Shown here in pieces: positions 32,869-39,500 of a stretch of DNA of 39,500 nucleotides. A program made the position numbers and the translations under genes. The notes beneath the pieces were generated by a model that was given only the letters and a program-made list of their open reading frames with translations, searched no databases and was not told the origin of the DNA. The DNA is taken from contig JAJRZG010000250.1 of the NCBI GenBank assembly GCA_024275365.1, positions 1 through 39,500 of the forward strand. Reading direction: 5' to 3'. This stretch comes from Planctomycetota bacterium (GTDB lineage Bacteria > Planctomycetota > Phycisphaerae > Phycisphaerales > UBA1924). Numbering within the stretch: position 1 is the stretch's first letter; every line of letters starts with the position of its first letter.

Positions 32869-34428
32869 TTGTTTTATCACACCGCCGCAGCGATCCTGCT
32901 GGGTTGCTTTCTGCCCGGAAATTTCCCTGTCGCAGCCCCCCCGATTTCCGAACTACCGGCTGCTTCGCTCATCGTGCTGGCAACCCCAGAGGGGCGATCG
33001 GCACTTGAAAGACTCATCGAGAATGACGGGGTTGACTCCCTCGATACAGCATCGGTGCTCGATCTGCCGGGCACGCTCCGTCCGATGCTCCGCCACGCAG
33101 CGGCAAACCCAGAACTTGCTGCTGCTCTCAGACTCGATCGTGCTTTCATACTCGAAGGGCTCGAACCATCGGACCTCGCTGCCGCGACACTGGAACTCAA
33201 CGAGAGCGGTTTGTTCGAGGCGGTCTCGATCAATCACACGATCTGGTCACACTCCTCCGATGATTCGAACACCCTGCCAAACGACCCGCTCTTTGCGCAG
33301 CAGTACGCCCTGCTCAACACGGGGCAGACTGTCGGCGGACAAACAGGTTTGCCGGGTGCTGATATCAACGCCCTCGGTGCGTGGAACATCGCACGGCACA
33401 ATCAAGACATCACCGTTGCGGTCTTTGATGCCGGCCTGAGTGAGAGCCACCCGGACATCGCACCCCAACTCGTCAACGGGTGGAACTTCCAGGACGATTC
33501 AAGCAACACCGACGACCTGTACACCTCTCACGGCACGCATGTCGCGGGGATCATCTCCGCTGTCACTTCCAACCGTGAGGGGATCGCCGGGCTCAGTTGG
33601 AACACCAAGCTCATGCCCATCGTGGTGCTCAACAGGTTCGGCTTTGGGAATGTTGGGACGCTTGCCGAGGCGATTGTCTGGACGGCCGATCAGGGAGTCC
33701 AGGTCGCCTCGATCAGCCTTGGGTTTAGCCCTATCAAGGGCGATGCCGACGACCTTGCACTCAGTGCCGCGGTGCAATACGCAACCCAGCAGGGCATGCT
33801 GATCTGCGCATCCTCAGGCAATGTCGGGACGGCCCCAATCGGTGCTCCTGCCCGATATCCCGAGACAATTGCAGTCGGCGCAACCGACAACCGCGACAAT
33901 CTCTGGAGCGGCACATCCACCGGCCCCGAGATGAGCGTTGTTGCACCGGGTGTCAATATCCTCTCCACCTGGGATTCGGTCCTGGCCGATGGCCCGGGTG
34001 AAGACACCTATTACACCCGCACCGGGACCTCGCAGGCAGCGCCCCATGTCGCGGGTCTTGCTGCTCTTTTGCTCTCGATCAACCCGGGTCTCGAACCGGA
34101 TGACCTCATGCTCATCATCCAACGCACCGCGAAGCGCATCAGAACCTCCGAAAGCAACTGGGACCCAGGGTACGGCTATGGCCGGATTGATGCCGCAGCT
34201 GCTGCTATTGACGCGCTCACCTATATTGATCGTGATCTCGGCTTTGGAGACCCCAACTGCACCGCCGACTTCAATCATGACGGGCTGGTCAACTCCCAGG
34301 ACTTCATTCAGTATCTCTCTGCCTATCAGGCACGCGACCCACGGGCAGATATCGCCGAGCCGTTCCGAGTCTTCAATGTGCAGGATGTGATCGCCTTCCT
34401 TCAGGCGTATGCAGTAGGGTGCGAATAG
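32869..34428 (+). CDS. Subtilisin-like serine protease (S8) with GC-type dockerin-like C-terminus
   Basis: This secreted endopeptidase has 519 residues. A signal peptide (FYHTAAAILLGCFLPGN) and an inhibitor-like propeptide of about 100 residues come first. The catalytic triad is Asp187 (VAVFDAG), His221 (SHGTHVAG) and Ser388 (GTSQAAPHVAG, with Gln where Met is usual), and the oxyanion Asn lies in SSGNVG. From residue 464, two EF-hand-like repeats (CTADFNHDGLVNSQDF; then FRVFNVQDVIAF) end in AYAVGCE, as in the GC-type dockerin cassettes of Phycisphaerae. The second repeat has lost its calcium-binding Asp residues. The start is TTG 32869, with AGGAGA eight bases upstream. It ends in TAG. Confidence 0.9.
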   Translation: MFYHTAAAILLGCFLPGNFPVAAPPISELPAASLIVLATPEGRSALERLIENDGVDSLDTASVLDLPGTLRPMLRHAAANPELAAALRLDRAFILEGLEPSDLAAATLELNESGLFEAVSINHTIWSHSSDDSNTLPNDPLFAQQYALLNTGQTVGGQTGLPGADINALGAWNIARHNQDITVAVFDAGLSESHPDIAPQLVNGWNFQDDSSNTDDLYTSHGTHVAGIISAVTSNREGIAGLSWNTKLMPIVVLNRFGFGNVGTLAEAIVWTADQGVQVASISLGFSPIKGDADDLALSAAVQYATQQGMLICASSGNVGTAPIGAPARYPETIAVGATDNRDNLWSGTSTGPEMSVVAPGVNILSTWDSVLADGPGEDTYYTRTGTSQAAPHVAGLAALLLSINPGLEPDDLMLIIQRTAKRIRTSESNWDPGYGYGRIDAAAAAIDALTYIDRDLGFGDPNCTADFNHDGLVNSQDFIQYLSAYQARDPRADIAEPFRVFNVQDVIAFLQAYAVGCE

Positions 34429-34434
34429 AGCGCG

Positions 34435-35673
34435 TCACGCATCGTTCTGTCCGGGTGTGCCCTCTGAGTCTCGCATCGCAGCCTCAAACGATCGCTCGAT
34501 CTGCCCGGGTGTCCAGAGTTCGGCGTAGTGCTGCCCATCACACACCTGCCTCATAAACAGATAGAGCAGCGTCCCCGCCGTGAGCACCATGCTCACGACA
34601 TAGGACGCTGCCACGACCCGCAAGACCGAGCCCCAGAACCCGACCATCCACGCAGATGCTGTCGCAAGAGTGCCGATCTCAAGCACCTTGCCCTCTGCAT
34701 CAACCGCCGCACTCGCCGGAAAGCTGCCTGTGATCTCGGCAGCCCCATGGAAAGAAACCCACGCCCCGGCCACGCCCTCGGTAAACGCAGCTGCACCGTT
34801 GGCGATCGCTATCGCAATGCCCCCCGCGACCACACAGACGAATCCCGTGACGATCAGATACATCACAAGCCTTGCCGGTCTGGCGATGGCGTACGCCAGC
34901 GCCCGGCCCGCTGCGTCGATCGCGTCGGTCCCCTCGCACGCTGCTGCGGGTAGAAGCATCGGCCACGCCAGCGAGAGCAACACCAGCAGCACCACCGCGC
35001 CGAGCCCAAGCATCAGCCCAACCCCAAAGACCAACCCGCCAACAAGCTCAAGCCCCGGCACAACATTGAAAAACACAAACCCGCCCACAGCAAGCACCAG
35101 CGCAATCACGCCAAGGACCCCGATCGGGAGCGCGAGCACCCCCACCATCGACCGCCAACGCGAGACCGCAAACCCGAGTTGCTGCGTCCAGGGGAGAGTG
35201 ATCTCAAGGGCATATTCACACGCCACCGATCGGCAGACCGCCCCGGCAAGCACCGCAAACACGAGCAGGATCGGAACACCCAGGACAACCAACTCGATGG
35301 GGTACTCGGTCAATGCAAGCGTCGGCACGACGGCTATCAGATTCGCATACCCCTCAGATGCCGCCTGCACATCAAGCCCAGCCGCCCCCCGCCACACCTG
35401 GCCGAACGCCTCGAGCCCTGCCCCGAGCACCGCATCGAGAAACGCCGGCGACTCTGCATCCCGCCAGGGCAGGCGCAGCCCCCCGAGAAACCCGACCAGC
35501 ACGACAAGAAAGAGCGACAACATCACCCGCTGCGGGCGCGCAGCCAGGGCGGGCACACGCAGGAACCGTGTCCACAAGAGCGCTTCGCCGGCCTCATGCA
35601 CCCACGAGAGCCCGGGTCCGCCTGTTGCTGCCCTGCCCTCGCTCGACGGTGCCGGTGTGTCTTTCGCGTGCAT
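34435..35673 (-). CDS. Polytopic membrane protein of unknown function
   Basis: I do not recognise this 412-residue protein. After about 50 soluble residues (HEAGEALLWTRFLRVPALA), it has roughly six or seven membrane segments: LSLFLVVLVGFLGGL, ELVVLGVPILLVFAVLAGAV, VLALPIGVLGVIALVLAVGG, GLVFGVGLMLGLGAVVLLVL, LVMYLIVTGFVCVVAGGIAI and VVAASYVVSMVLTAGTLLYL. The tail is soluble. No transporter or enzyme motif is visible. I chose ATG 35673 (AGAGG seven bases upstream). Further upstream the frame runs through a 12-bp tandem repeat. It is convergent with the subtilase (6 bp apart) and divergent from lemA. Confidence 0.75.
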   Translation of the reverse strand: MHAKDTPAPSSEGRAATGGPGLSWVHEAGEALLWTRFLRVPALAARPQRVMLSLFLVVLVGFLGGLRLPWRDAESPAFLDAVLGAGLEAFGQVWRGAAGLDVQAASEGYANLIAVVPTLALTEYPIELVVLGVPILLVFAVLAGAVCRSVACEYALEITLPWTQQLGFAVSRWRSMVGVLALPIGVLGVIALVLAVGGFVFFNVVPGLELVGGLVFGVGLMLGLGAVVLLVLLSLAWPMLLPAAACEGTDAIDAAGRALAYAIARPARLVMYLIVTGFVCVVAGGIAIAIANGAAAFTEGVAGAWVSFHGAAEITGSFPASAAVDAEGKVLEIGTLATASAWMVGFWGSVLRVVAASYVVSMVLTAGTLLYLFMRQVCDGQHYAELWTPGQIERSFEAAMRDSEGTPGQNDA

Positions 35674-35738
35674 CGGTGTACCTCTTGCAAAGAAATCAAG
35701 CCCGATCAATCCCAAACAACATATCATACAGGGTTCAC

Positions 35739-35791
35739 GGGGGGCCGTCGTGGGGGCCGTCGTGGGGGCATCGTGGGGGCCGTCGTGGGGG
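35739..35791. repeat. 12-bp GC-rich tandem repeat, about four units
   Basis: Units of the form TGGGGGCCGTCG are repeated head to tail, one with a shortened centre (GGGGGCATCG). They lie between the divergent membrane-protein and lemA genes. G-runs of five at 12-bp spacing could form a G-quadruplex on the plus strand. Confidence 0.85.
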
Positions 35792-35860
35792 ACAGCCGTC
35801 ACGCTGCGTGGCGGGGTGGTATTCTTTCTTCTGACACCAACTCACACAGGAGGGTCACAC

Positions 35861-36439
35861 ATGGGTCCGCTCATCATCGGTTTCGTCGCACTCGGCATCT
35901 TTGTTGTGCTGCTCTTCATCATTATGGGGATGTACAACGGGCTGGTCCGCGCCAGGGTCGAATGCGACAACGGCTGGGCCCAGATTGATGTCCAGCTCAA
36001 ACGCCGCTACGACCTGATCCCCAACCTCGTCGAGACGGTCAAGGGGTATGCCGGTCACGAGAAGGGCACGCTCGAAGCGGTCATCCAGGCCCGCCAGCAG
36101 GCGGTCGCGATCACCTCTGATTCGGCCCACGCTGCCCAGAAGGCGGACGCGGAGAACATGATCTCGCAAACCCTCGGGCGGCTCTTTGCACTGAGCGAGT
36201 CCTACCCCGAGCTCAAGGCCGACGCCAACTTCCGCCAGCTCCAGGAAGAGTTGACGAGCACCGAGAACAAGATCGGGTTCGCCCGTCAGCACTTCAACGA
36301 CACCGTGGGCAGCTACGAGGAACGCCGTCAGATGTTTCCTACCAACCTCATCGCCGCGATGTTTAACTTTGATGAACGAGAGTACTTCGAGCTTGGGGAC
36401 ACCTCCGAGCGTGAGGCTCCCAAGGTCTCGTTCTCGTAA
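35861..36439 (+). CDS. lemA: LemA family protein
   Basis: LemA proteins are inner-membrane proteins with a long helical bundle facing outward or inward. Their function is poorly known, but they often sit next to M48 proteases. The 192 residues have one N-terminal membrane segment (about 4-24, IIGFVALGIFVVLLFIIMGM), the family signature NGLVRARVECDNGWAQIDVQ and YDLIPNLVETVKGYAGHE, and the closing FNFDEREYF. The length is typical. ATG 35861 follows AGGAGGG at six bases. The M48 peptidase gene lies 87 bp downstream, with a hairpin between. Confidence 0.95.
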   Translation: MGPLIIGFVALGIFVVLLFIIMGMYNGLVRARVECDNGWAQIDVQLKRRYDLIPNLVETVKGYAGHEKGTLEAVIQARQQAVAITSDSAHAAQKADAENMISQTLGRLFALSESYPELKADANFRQLQEELTSTENKIGFARQHFNDTVGSYEERRQMFPTNLIAAMFNFDEREYFELGDTSEREAPKVSFS

Positions 36440-36459
36440 GACATGCAAGTGCGTCCCTC

Positions 36460-36489
36460 CGTGTGGCATGGCCTCGGCTTTGCCACACG
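36460..36489 (+). promoter_or_regulatory. Intercistronic hairpin between lemA and the M48 protease gene
   Basis: CGTGTGGCA and TGCCACACG form a perfect 9-bp stem with a 12-nt loop. No T-tract follows, so it may protect or process the shared mRNA and set unequal expression. Its position supports a start downstream, at GTG 36527. Confidence 0.5.
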
Positions 36490-36526
36490 AATCTTGATCT
36501 CTCAACCTCCAAGAGATACTCCCGCC

Positions 36527-37576
36527 GTGGCTGAACGCACTTCCAAACCCGAGACCCGAGCCGACCGCCTCGCGCGGGATATCAGCGTCTACCCCGGCAC
36601 CACCACCTTCCGCGACCTCATCCGCAAGAACAAACGCCAGAGTGTCCTGCTGATCCTGCTCATGCTCTGCCTCGGTGCGGTGGTCGGGGCGGCCCTTGGC
36701 GCGCTCGCCGGGGTCTATGGCGGGCGGGGCGACCTGCCGAGCCTGCTGCCCTCGGTCATACTCGGGTCGGTTGCAGCCTTCCTCGTCGGGGGCGGCGGCG
36801 CACTGTGGAGCTGGTTTCGCGGCTCAAACGCCATCCTCCGCATGATGGGTGCGATCGAGATGCACAAGGAGGACGACCCCGAACTCTTCAATGTCGTTGA
36901 CGAGATGCGGATCGCCGGCGGCCTGCCGATGCCCAAGATCTACCTCATCAACGACACCGCCCTCAACGCCTTTGCCACCGGTCGCGACCCCGAGCACGGT
37001 GTCGTCGCGGTCACCAAGGGCCTGCGAGAAAGGCTCACCCGCGACCAGCTCCAGGCGGTCATCGCCCACGAGATGGCCCACATCCGGCACCTCGACATTC
37101 GCTTTGCCATGCTCATGGCCACCATGGTCGGCCTCATCGTCTTTGCGTGCGATGCCTTCTGGCGCATCGCCTTCTACAGCCGTCTCAGTGGAGGCCGCCG
37201 ATCGAGCAACCGGAGCAGCAGCGGCGGTGGAGGCGGGATCGTCATCCTCATCATCATCGTCGCGGTCATCCTTGCGATCGTCGCCCCGTTGCTCGCCCGG
37301 CTCATCCAGATGACCTACAGCCGCGAGCGCGAATACCTCGCCGATGCTGGTGCTGTCGAGCTCACGCGCAACCCCGAGGCCCTTGCCTCTGCGCTTGCCG
37401 CGATTGCCGGTGATGACGAGCCCCTCGTCGAGGTCGCCAACCGTGGCACCGCCCACATGTTCATCGCCAACCCGCTCAAGAAGGCGAGGCAGGCCCACCA
37501 GACCCGCAACTCCCTCTTTGCCAGCCACCCTCCGATGGACAAACGCATCGCCCGCATCCTCGCGCTGACGCGGTGA
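36527..37576 (+). CDS. htpX: M48-family zinc metalloprotease, HtpX-like
   Basis: HtpX-type proteases are membrane zinc endopeptidases that degrade damaged membrane proteins. The 349-residue product has two N-terminal membrane segments (SVLLILLMLCLGAVVGAALG and VILGSVAAFLVGGGGALWSW), the zinc site HEMAH at 181-185, and two more spans (MLMATMVGLIVFACDAFW; IVILIIIVAVILAIVAPLLA). The third ligand Glu is in REREYLADAGAVELT. A Ser/Gly-rich linker (SGGRRSSNRSSSGGGGG) separates the last two spans. The start is GTG 36527 or ATG 36443. I prefer GTG because the upstream part contains the intercistronic hairpin. Pairing with lemA is common. The symbol is by similarity. Confidence 0.9.
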   Translation: MAERTSKPETRADRLARDISVYPGTTTFRDLIRKNKRQSVLLILLMLCLGAVVGAALGALAGVYGGRGDLPSLLPSVILGSVAAFLVGGGGALWSWFRGSNAILRMMGAIEMHKEDDPELFNVVDEMRIAGGLPMPKIYLINDTALNAFATGRDPEHGVVAVTKGLRERLTRDQLQAVIAHEMAHIRHLDIRFAMLMATMVGLIVFACDAFWRIAFYSRLSGGRRSSNRSSSGGGGGIVILIIIVAVILAIVAPLLARLIQMTYSREREYLADAGAVELTRNPEALASALAAIAGDDEPLVEVANRGTAHMFIANPLKKARQAHQTRNSLFASHPPMDKRIARILALTR

Positions 37577-37681
37577 TACGCTGGCCTTGGGATCGCAGGA
37601 GGCGGGAAAGAAGATTGGCCCCCCCAACAGCCTCGGGCACAGCACCCGTTTCCGCTACACTGTGACCAGGAGGTTTTAGTC

Positions 37682-38110
37682 ATGAACAGCCACAGACAGA
37701 AATCACGGGTCGCACGCAGAGGCAACGCCGCGTTCGGCCTCATCGGCATTCTCGTGGTGATGGCGATCATCCTGTACCTCATGTTCGGCAACATGGGCGG
37801 GACCACCTCCATGGACGAGGTGAACAAGGCCAGGAAGCAGGGCGAGCAGGTCAGCATCGACATGCAGGCCCAGCAACTGCTGACCAGCGTCACGCAGTAT
37901 CAGTTGGCCAACGATGCGCTGCCCCAGTCGATGGAGGACCTCGAGGCCCCGGCCAAGGCGTACCTCGACCCCTGGGGCTTGCAGGTGCGGTTCACCTGCG
38001 AGAAGGATCTGCGCTCGGGCAAGGGGCTGCTCCACATCGTCAGTGCCGGGCCCGATGGCGAGTTTGAGACCGAGGACGACCTGACGATGACAAAGGATCT
38101 GCCCATGTGA
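37682..38110 (+). CDS. Degenerate type II secretion pseudopilin-like protein (GspG-like)
   Basis: This 142-residue protein has one N-terminal hydrophobic helix (about 15-36, AAFGLIGILVVMAIILYLMF) and a C-terminal domain that matches the GspG tail: DPWGLQVRF, then VSAGPDGEFETEDDL, which in GspG binds calcium. A normal prepilin has G-F-T-L-I-E after the leader. Here the segment reads AAFGLIGILV, with no Glu at +5 and no clear leader peptidase site. It may be a membrane-anchored relative that is not assembled into a pseudopilus. ATG 37682 follows AGGAGG at 7-8 bases. No other gsp gene adjoins, and the only secretin here is 28 kb away. Confidence 0.8.
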   Translation: MNSHRQKSRVARRGNAAFGLIGILVVMAIILYLMFGNMGGTTSMDEVNKARKQGEQVSIDMQAQQLLTSVTQYQLANDALPQSMEDLEAPAKAYLDPWGLQVRFTCEKDLRSGKGLLHIVSAGPDGEFETEDDLTMTKDLPM

Positions 38111-38136
38111 GGTCCGCCCTTCGCGGAGGAAGGCAG

Positions 38137-38271
38137 TTCACCACAGAGGACACAGAGGGACACAGAGGGGGGGAGGGGAGAGGAGGATGTGGTCAGGCGA
38201 AGCCTGTCCATGCAAACTCGTGTTCTGCTTTCTCTGTCTTTCCTCTGTGAACCTCTGTGTCCTCTGTGGTC
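38137..38271. repeat. Inverted pair of CACAGAG-type repeats
   Basis: TTCACCACAGAGGACACAGA and following (38137-38168) is inverted at 38241-38271 (CTCTGTGAACCTCTGTGTCC, then TCTGTGGT). The arms match over about 30 bp, with about 70 bp of G-rich sequence between. A further left arm lies at 39467-39500. I recall such CACAGAG repeats from many bacterial genomes. Confidence 0.85.
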
Positions 38272-38311
38272 AAAAAGAAAGCGACGCGGGAACCCCTCGG
38301 CCCCGCGTCGC
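38272..38311 (-). terminator. Strong intrinsic terminator of the FN3-like gene
   Basis: On the minus strand, GCGACGCGGG and CCCGCGTCGC form a perfect 10-bp stem, followed by TTTCTTTTTG. It lies about 45 bp beyond the TAG stop. Confidence 0.92.
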
Positions 38312-38324
38312 GCATGTCTTCATG

Positions 38325-38355
38325 TGCGATTTGCGATTTGCTCTTTGCCATTTCC
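38325..38355. repeat. Half copy of palindromic repeat family P1
   Basis: ATTTGCTCTTTGCCATTTC is identical to the right arm of the palindrome inside mnmG (23458-23476). Only one arm is present, next to the stop of the FN3-like gene. Confidence 0.75.
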
Positions 38356-39006
38356 CTACGCCGCGATGCTCAGGCCCGTGTTCTCGGGTTCGACGCCGAG
38401 CCGGATGATGATGGGCTCTGAGCCTGCGCTGGTCTCGTTGCCCCGCTTGGCGCGGACGCGGTATTGGACACCGGTGCAGCCGGTGCTGAGTGTGTTGTCC
38501 AAAAACTTCTTGTCGCCGACACTTGCAATGAGGTTCCAGACCGTCTCGTCATCGACCTTGCGGAGGATTTCATAGAAGGTCGAGAAGGCGAGCGTACCCT
38601 TCCACGAGAGCTCGACAGCGCCGTCGCCATTGATAAACCCGCCGACATCGGTGGGTGTCTCGGGCGGCCCGGCGGGGGTGGGGTCGGCCGGCGGCGGGAT
38701 GCTCGCCTTGGAATAGACACTGTCGTCTTCGGTGGACTGGGCGAACGCCTTGATCTCTTTGATAAGCCCCCGGCCGGTGGTGGCCATGGTGCCGGTGTCG
38801 GTATGGAAATCGACGGTGCCATCGCGCGAGGCGATGCGGGCGGCCTGGGCGAGATTATAAGAAGCGCGGGCGGCGCTTGTTTGTGTCGCAAGGTCGGCAA
38901 CCTGCGGCGCGGTCAGCCCGATCGCGGCGGGGTCTGCGGCCCACGCGCCGAGTCGCTGCTCGAAAAACTCGATCTGCTGGAGGAGGGAGGAGGGTAAAAC
39001 AGACAT
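38356..39006 (-). CDS. Small protein with helical N-terminus and fibronectin III-like domain
   Basis: The 216-residue protein has a helical, Ala-rich N-terminal half (QQIEFFEQRLGAWAADPAAIGLTAPQVADLA in parts), a segment IKEIKAFAQSTEDDSVYSKA, a Pro-rich hinge (PPPADPTPAGPPETPTD) and a C-terminal FN3-like beta domain (GAVELSWKGT, FYEILRKVDDETVWNLI, VQYRVRAKRG). There is no signal peptide or membrane span, so a structural or binding role is likely. Small proteins of this layout occur in planctomycetes, and their function is unknown to me. I chose ATG 39006 because AGGAG lies eight bases upstream. The frame continues upstream to 39483, but only through a 21-bp tandem array. It ends in TAG. Confidence 0.8.
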   Translation of the reverse strand: MSVLPSSLLQQIEFFEQRLGAWAADPAAIGLTAPQVADLATQTSAARASYNLAQAARIASRDGTVDFHTDTGTMATTGRGLIKEIKAFAQSTEDDSVYSKASIPPPADPTPAGPPETPTDVGGFINGDGAVELSWKGTLAFSTFYEILRKVDDETVWNLIASVGDKKFLDNTLSTGCTGVQYRVRAKRGNETSAGSEPIIIRLGVEPENTGLSIAA

Positions 39007-39188
39007 TGCTGATCTCCTGATGCGTGCCCCACGGCAGGAGCGTGGTGGGGCGTGGTGTGGTGTGCTGCATCCGGCATCGCCTCTGGCGGGCGGGCTCTGG
39101 CAGTGATGTGTGAAGTCGTCCCGCTCGGGATCGGACTCAAGCCGAGGAGAGAAAAGAGAGCAAAAAAGGGCGGCTTTACACCTCGCAC

Positions 39189-39341
39189 CGATCGTTTGTG
39201 TGACCAACACGGTCGTCGAGACGACACAAACGATCGTTTGGATGACACAAACGATCGTCGAGACGACACACACGATCGTTGAGACGACGAAAACGATCGT
39301 TTGGCTGACCCAATCGGTCGTTGAGATGAGACAATCGATCG
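39189..39341. repeat. Array of eight CGATCG-type palindromic cores at exact 21-bp spacing
   Basis: Cores start at 39189, 39210, 39231, 39252, 39273, 39294, 39315 and 39336. Six read CGATCG and two CGGTCG, most within AACGATCGTT-like palindromes. Spacing is exactly 21 bp throughout, while the bases between vary (GAGACGACA or TGGATGACA types). The array lies about 180 bp upstream of the FN3-like gene. There are no unique spacers, so it is not a CRISPR array. Confidence 0.92.
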
Positions 39342-39358
39342 CTGGAAAGCCCCCCGGG

Positions 39359-39455
39359 TGCCGGGTGCCATGGTCACGGCTCGGCGTGACCATGACCAAC
39401 ACCCGTTGAGGCTTCAGATCGTGGCCACCCAAAGCTGTGGCCACGGCACCCGGCA
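39359..39455. repeat. Nested palindromic repeat
   Basis: The outer arms TGCCGGGTGCC (39359-39369) and GGCACCCGGCA (39445-39455) match perfectly over 11 bp. Inside are a 10-bp hairpin, CATGGTCACG/CGTGACCATG (39369-39394), and a GTGGCCAC pair (39421-39444). The sequence looks like a folded, non-coding element. Confidence 0.8.
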
Positions 39456-39466
39456 GGGAAGGCAGA

Positions 39467-39500
39467 TTCACCACAGAGGACACAGAGTTTCACAGAGGGA
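39467..39500. repeat. CACAGAG-type repeat, cut by the window end
   Basis: TTCACCACAGAGGACACAGA is identical to the left arm at 38137, then diverges slightly. The inverted partner, if present, lies outside. Confidence 0.85.

Noticed and set aside
34670-35850. Long plus-strand frame joined to lemA
   Set aside because: The part before 35861 is the antisense of the membrane-protein gene and a tandem repeat. LemA has its own strong ribosome-binding site.
39182-39349. CRISPR array
   Set aside because: The period is only 21 bp, there are no unique spacers of 30 bp or more, and no cas gene is nearby. It is a simple tandem array.
39007-39483. N-terminal extension of the FN3-like protein through the phased array
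   Set aside because: ATG 39006 has a good AGGAG, and the extension consists of repetitive Val/Thr heptads from the array.

Overview
The window looks like chromosomal DNA of a planctomycete of the class Phycisphaerae, or a close relative. I infer this from the moderately high GC content, three short secreted proteins that end in a hydrophobic segment plus Arg-Arg-Arg-Arg (a PEP-CTERM-like tail), a subtilase whose C-terminus resembles the 'GC-type dockerin' cassettes of that class, a very large TPR-plus-secretin protein, and many short palindromic repeats between genes. No rRNA, tRNA, CRISPR array, prophage or transposase gene was found.

Layout. 1-4.6 kb, minus strand: coaX, a compact MnmE-like GTPase, a membrane-anchored TPR protein, an RluD-type pseudouridine synthase and the start of an ABC ATPase, tightly packed. 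4.9-10.8 kb, plus strand: a protein of unknown function, a secretin, then a STAS protein and an RsbW-like ATPase (partner-switching pair). 10.86-13.2 kb, plus strand: an isc operon (iscS, iscU, iscA) with a good promoter and a strong terminator. 13.5-19.4 kb: ACT protein, thioredoxin reductase, a secreted unknown, a sigma-70 factor and a UVR-motif protein. 20-26.1 kb, minus strand: Kef-type antiporter, MnmG, a small unknown and an exopolysaccharide sugar transferase. 26.3-29.7 kb, minus strand: CbpA-like J protein, a CpeT-like/FKBP fusion and malate dehydrogenase. 30-34.4 kb: three sorted or secreted proteins and the subtilase. 34.4-39 kb: a polytopic membrane protein, a lemA/M48-protease pair, a degenerate pseudopilin and an FN3-like protein.

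Three things stand out. First, four otherwise intact genes are broken by single-base lesions: in-frame TAG codons in iscS, the sigma factor and the sugar transferase, and a one-base deletion in iscU. TAG is also the normal stop of about a dozen genes here, so global recoding is unlikely. Sequencing error, recent gene decay or readthrough remain possible. Second, mnmG carries two in-frame insertions made of dispersed palindromic repeat sequence, one of them a 93-bp near-perfect palindrome with relatives between genes elsewhere in the window. This recalls the protein-coding palindromic elements of Rickettsia. Third, there are several foldback or MITE-like elements and two 21-bp-period tandem arrays directly upstream of minus-strand genes. 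One array has eight CGATCG-type palindromic cores at exactly 21-bp spacing.

Functionally the genes are mostly housekeeping (CoA, Fe-S clusters, tRNA and rRNA modification, redox, TCA cycle, protein folding) mixed with envelope and secretion functions (secretin, pseudopilin-like protein, sorting-signal proteins, exopolysaccharide initiation).
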